A stretch of DNA of 8,206 bases. Source: CAVRXT01 sp049644285. Lineage in GTDB: Bacteria; Acidobacteriota; Terriglobia; Acidiferrales; UBA7541. Made by a program: the position numbers and the translations under genes. Where the stretch lies: positions 1-8,206 of the forward strand of contig JBARRP010000127.1 in the NCBI GenBank assembly GCA_049644285.1, written 5' to 3'. Below the pieces are notes generated by a model, which was not told where the DNA came from, ran no database searches, and saw nothing but the letters and a program-made list of their open reading frames with translations. Positions 5,370-8,206 of the stretch are shown here, in pieces (the stretch's first letter is position 1; each line of letters starts with the position of its first letter).

Positions 5370-7604
5370 TTACGTCTCCGCGGCGATTTTCAGCCCCGCC
5401 TTGCGGAGACCGTCGATCAGGTGCTCGACGAGCTCCGGGTCCCACCACTTCCCGAGCTCCTCGCGTGCGACCACGGCGAAGTCCGGTCTCAGGGCAAGTA
5501 GCTCCCGCCCAGCGTCGCCGGCCGCCTCCCCTTCGCCGAGCTGCCCGTAGGCCGCTGCGAGCGCGAGGTGTGTGCGCCAGAAGCCGGGCATGTTGATCTT
5601 GAAGGCGACCTCCAGCGCGCCGCGGTAGTCGCTCTTGCGGTAAGCATCGAAGAAGGAGGGGAACCAATACCATCCGGGATGATGGGGGTTGAGGCTCCTG
5701 GCCTGCTCGACCAGCGCACAGCCGCGCTCCCAGTCGCCGGCATATGCCGTGAGGAAGCCCAGATAGGCGATAGTGAATCCGTCCATGGGGTTGAGTGCGA
5801 CGGCCCGCTCCGCCGCGTTCCGGAAGGCTTGGAGCTCCCGCCGGAAGAACAGGGTTGCTGCCAGTGCGTGATTGGCGAGGTGATTGGACGGCGCGGCCTC
5901 GACCGCACGCCGCGCGGCCGCGAGCGCGCGCCCGAGGGGATCAGGCCGGACGTTGAACCCGTGCGTGTACTCTTCCTTGTATAGCATTGACAGCAAGGCC
6001 CAGCAATCGGCATGACCCGGTGCCTTTTGGACGGCCTGTTCCAGGCCGGCCCTGGCGGGGGCGTGCTCTTCGGCGTTGACACGCTGGAAGTGCGCGAAGC
6101 TTCGGAGCAATGCCTCGTACGGGCTCAGTTGGTCGGGGGCCTTGCCCCGGAGTCCTTCGCTCATGCTGCGCGGCAAAACGCCGTGCATATCGGCGACCGT
6201 CGAGACAATCCGGAAGACGACCTCGTCCTGGAGCTCGAAAACCGCTTCCGAGCGGAAGGGGCGATCGTACGTCTCCGCCCACAGATGGGCACCGGAGCTT
6301 GCGTCGACGAGTTGCGCCGCGATGCGCAGCCTGGACCCCGCCTGGCGAAGGCTCCCCTCCATCACATAGCGCGCGCCGAGCTCCTTGCCGGCGGACCGGA
6401 CGTCGACCGCCTCGCGCGAGTATCGCAACGTGGAGCTGTTCGCGATCACTCTGAGGTAGGAGAATCGCGACAGACCGGTCACGATCTCCTCGGACAGCCC
6501 TTCGGCCAGGGCCGTGAGCTCGGCGTTGGCGCCGCTGTACTTGAACGGCAGCACGGCGACCCAAAACCCCTCCTCGGCGCGGGTAGCGCCAGCGGAGGGT
6601 TCGACGGCAGCGGCGGTTTGGCGCGAGGCAGACGCCGCCTCCGAATCGCGCCTGAGGCGCTGCAAATCCGTGCGCAATTCGGCGGCGCTCTGATAGCGCA
6701 GCTTGCGGTCTTTTTCCAGCGCCTTGTTGATGATTTCTTCGAGCTTTGCCGGCACGTCTGGATTCAATCGCACCGGCGCTACCGGCGCGCGATTCAGAAT
6801 CGCTTCCGTAAGCACGCCCGAAGTGTCGCCCCGGAAGGGCAAAACCCCTGTGACCATCTCGTAGAGCACCACGCCAAACGAAAACAAATCCGTCCGCCCG
6901 TCCAATTCCTCCCCGCGCACCTGTTCCGGCGACATATACGTGACGGTGCCCATCGCTGCACCCGGTCGAGTAAGTTGGTCTAGCTCGCTGGCCGTGGGCA
7001 TGGCGGAAAGCCTCGCGGTACCACGCAGGGGCGCCAGCTTCGCCAGTCCGAAATCCAGAATCTTGGCCTGCCCGCGTGTGGTCACAAAAATGTTTGTGGG
7101 CTTGATGTCACGGTGAACGATACCCTCGGTGTGAGCAGCGTCCAGCCCATCCGCAATCTGAATCGCCAGCTCCAGGACTTCGTCCATGGGCAGCGGCTTA
7201 CCTTCGATGCAGTGCCTGAGCGTCTTGCCCTTCATCAGCTCCATCACGATGAAAGGCTGCCCGCCCTGCTGGCCGATTTCGTGGATCACGCAGATGTTGG
7301 GATGATTCAGTGCGGAAGCGGCCCGGGCTTCGCGCTGGAAGCGTTCGAGCGCCTGCTGGTCGCCGGCCAGCTCATCCGGCAAGAATTTCAATGCCACGTG
7401 GCGGCCGAGAGTCAGGTCTTCGGCTTCATAGACCACTCCCATTCCCCCGGCGCCGAGCGCGGCGGTGATGTGGTAGTGGGCGAGGGTGCGGCCGATCAGA
7501 TCGAGCCTCCCGGGCGCGGGGCAGTTGTCAGCTGCGGCTTTGTTTCTGGACGAACACCGGGCCGATTCTACACCCCGGGGCGAGAACTGGAGGGCGGAGT
7601 TCAA
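5370..7604 (-). CDS. Ser/Thr protein kinase fused to TolB-like and TPR regions
   Basis: This 744-residue Hanks-type kinase has every catalytic motif: glycine loop GAGGMG (51-56), ATP-binding lysine K73 in ALKF, HRDIKPTN (164-171), DFG (184-186), GTVTYMSPEQ (219-228), and D239 in GRTDLFSFG. The kinase domain ends near residue 315. A short Ala-rich linker leads to a module (about 347-470) starting WVAVLPF and containing LAEGLSEEI, YVMEGSLR and GAHLWAETYDR. This is the TolB-like domain (COG5616/FlgO type) best known from adenylate cyclase and CadC-type regulators. Residues about 490-700 form degenerate TPRs such as AVALNPMDGFTIAYLGFLTA. No transmembrane helix is visible, whereas many acidobacterial kinases have one after the kinase domain, so it is probably cytosolic. 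Substrates are unknown. The TTG start at 7604 is doubtful: the domain begins only near residue 35 and no Shine-Dalgarno is well placed. Confidence 0.9.
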   Translation of the reverse strand: MNSALQFSPRGVESARCSSRNKAAADNCPAPGRLDLIGRTLAHYHITAALGAGGMGVVYEAEDLTLGRHVALKFLPDELAGDQQALERFQREARAASALNHPNICVIHEIGQQGGQPFIVMELMKGKTLRHCIEGKPLPMDEVLELAIQIADGLDAAHTEGIVHRDIKPTNIFVTTRGQAKILDFGLAKLAPLRGTARLSAMPTASELDQLTRPGAAMGTVTYMSPEQVRGEELDGRTDLFSFGVVLYEMVTGVLPFRGDTSGVLTEAILNRAPVAPVRLNPDVPAKLEEIINKALEKDRKLRYQSAAELRTDLQRLRRDSEAASASRQTAAAVEPSAGATRAEEGFWVAVLPFKYSGANAELTALAEGLSEEIVTGLSRFSYLRVIANSSTLRYSREAVDVRSAGKELGARYVMEGSLRQAGSRLRIAAQLVDASSGAHLWAETYDRPFRSEAVFELQDEVVFRIVSTVADMHGVLPRSMSEGLRGKAPDQLSPYEALLRSFAHFQRVNAEEHAPARAGLEQAVQKAPGHADCWALLSMLYKEEYTHGFNVRPDPLGRALAAARRAVEAAPSNHLANHALAATLFFRRELQAFRNAAERAVALNPMDGFTIAYLGFLTAYAGDWERGCALVEQARSLNPHHPGWYWFPSFFDAYRKSDYRGALEVAFKINMPGFWRTHLALAAAYGQLGEGEAAGDAGRELLALRPDFAVVAREELGKWWDPELVEHLIDGLRKAGLKIAAET

Positions 7605-7846
7605 GAGGATAGTGGGGCGCTCGCCTCTGGCACAAAATTCGAGCCGTATCTCCTTCTCACCATCTAACCACGTAGAGTGAAAAACGCGCCTGAACGAGAG
7701 GATGAGCCGACTGCCTTCTGGCTCTTCACCGGTCGTGTGGTGGTACTGCCTCGCCTGGTTGTCGATCCCTGTTAGACTGGGCCCGTCATCGGCCAGTTGG
7801 TGACGTGGACGGGGGTGGAAGAAATCTGCATTTAGAAGGAAACGAA
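7605..7846. other. Divergent intergenic region between the kinase and DUF4386 genes
   Basis: This 242-base gap should hold promoters for both divergent genes. I could not find a convincing -35/-10 pair on either strand. A minus-strand AAGGAG (7650-7655) looks like a good ribosome site but lies about 45 bases before the assumed kinase start. The first GTG after it (7631-7633) opens a 10-codon frame whose TGA overlaps the kinase TTG. Confidence 0.5.
7834..7840 (+). promoter_or_regulatory. Shine-Dalgarno site of the DUF4386 gene
   Basis: AGAAGGA lies six bases before the ATG at 7847. It selects this start over the upstream in-frame codon at 7805, which would add 14 unsupported residues. Confidence 0.75.
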
Positions 7847-8206
7847 ATGGCGATCCACACCATCGACGAGTCGCAACGCAAAGCGGCGAGGGTCGTAGGA
7901 ATCACTTACCTGGTCGCGGCTGCATTCGCAAACTTTGCTGAGATCTATGTCCCCTCCAAACTTATTGTGTACGGCAATGCTGCGGAAACAGCCGTAATAT
8001 CATGGCGTCTCAACGACTATTTCGTATCGGCACCGCCTGCGATCTACTTACCTTCATGACCGATGTCGTACTAATCGCAGCTCTCTACGTGGTTCTCAAA
8101 CCGGTAAACAGGGGCCTCGCCTTGCTTGCGGCGTTCTGGAGGCTAATAGAGACTTCAATCATGGTCGTTGTGATACTCAACAGTTTTGACGTTCTGCGGC
8201 TCTTGA
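7847..8206 (+). pseudogene. DUF4386 membrane protein, frameshifted and cut by the window end
   Basis: The first frame gives 49 residues that look like the start of a DUF4386 protein (SQRKAARVVGITYLVAAAF, then AEIYVPSKLIVYGNAAETA). It then turns into unrelated sequence and stops at 8057-8059. From 7996 another frame continues the family sequence to the right edge: NIMASQRLFRIG, LLTFMTDVVLIAALYVVLKP, RGLALLAAFWRLIETSIMVV. One missing base in GCCGT (7991-7995; GCCCGT expected, giving ETARNIM) would restore one protein. The intact product is a small multi-pass inner-membrane protein of unknown function. The second frame shows no stops or decay, so this is either a recent mutation or a sequencing error. 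The gene is preceded by a good ribosome site and continues past the window. Confidence 0.8.

Noticed and set aside
6012..6983. Plus-strand open frame (323 codons) antisense to the kinase gene
   Set aside because: It is the mirror of GC-rich kinase/TolB codons, has no motif or ribosome site, and the kinase on the other strand is convincing.

Overview
The window looks like chromosomal DNA of an Acidobacteriota-like soil bacterium. This is inferred from GC-rich coding DNA, a mycobacterial-type ('type F') complex II operon, a Ser/Thr kinase fused to TolB-like and TPR regions, and a DUF4386 membrane protein. No rRNA or other firm taxonomic marker is present, so the assignment is tentative. I saw no tRNA, CRISPR array, transposase or phage gene.

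Layout from left to right: (1) 1-812 is a poorly coding stretch. It holds one weak, left-truncated plus-strand frame (1-425) and the first copy of a ~70 bp repeat (679-748). (2) 813-1151 (minus) is a small PilZ-domain protein. The second repeat copy (1165-1234) lies just upstream of it, so two direct repeats bracket the gene. (3) 1282-5042 (minus) is a tight four-gene operon read right to left: membrane anchor sdhC, flavoprotein sdhA, iron-sulfur protein sdhB, then a small TPR-like protein of unknown function. sdhC and sdhA overlap as GTGA, and the later gaps are 19 and 17 nt. (4) 5043-5369 is a gap with an AT-rich patch that probably contains the sdh promoter. (5) 5370-7604 (minus) is a cytosolic-looking Ser/Thr kinase with a TolB-like module and a TPR region. 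(6) 7605-7846 is a divergent intergenic region. (7) 7847 to the right edge (plus) is a DUF4386 membrane protein gene with an apparent one-base deletion near 7991-7995 that splits it into two frames.

The centre of the window is the complex II operon. SdhA has the expected covalent-FAD histidine and succinate/fumarate-binding residues. SdhB has all eleven cysteines for the [2Fe-2S], [4Fe-4S] and [3Fe-4S] clusters, at a constant offset from the E. coli protein. The membrane subunit is a single five-helix protein with conserved-looking Cys and His residues. It matches the family in which mycobacterial Sdh1 carries a membrane-embedded Rieske-type [2Fe-2S] cluster. The fourth cistron could be an accessory or assembly factor, but the sequence does not prove this. 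The kinase and the PilZ protein are signalling genes on either side of the respiratory operon; no functional link can be shown from the sequence.
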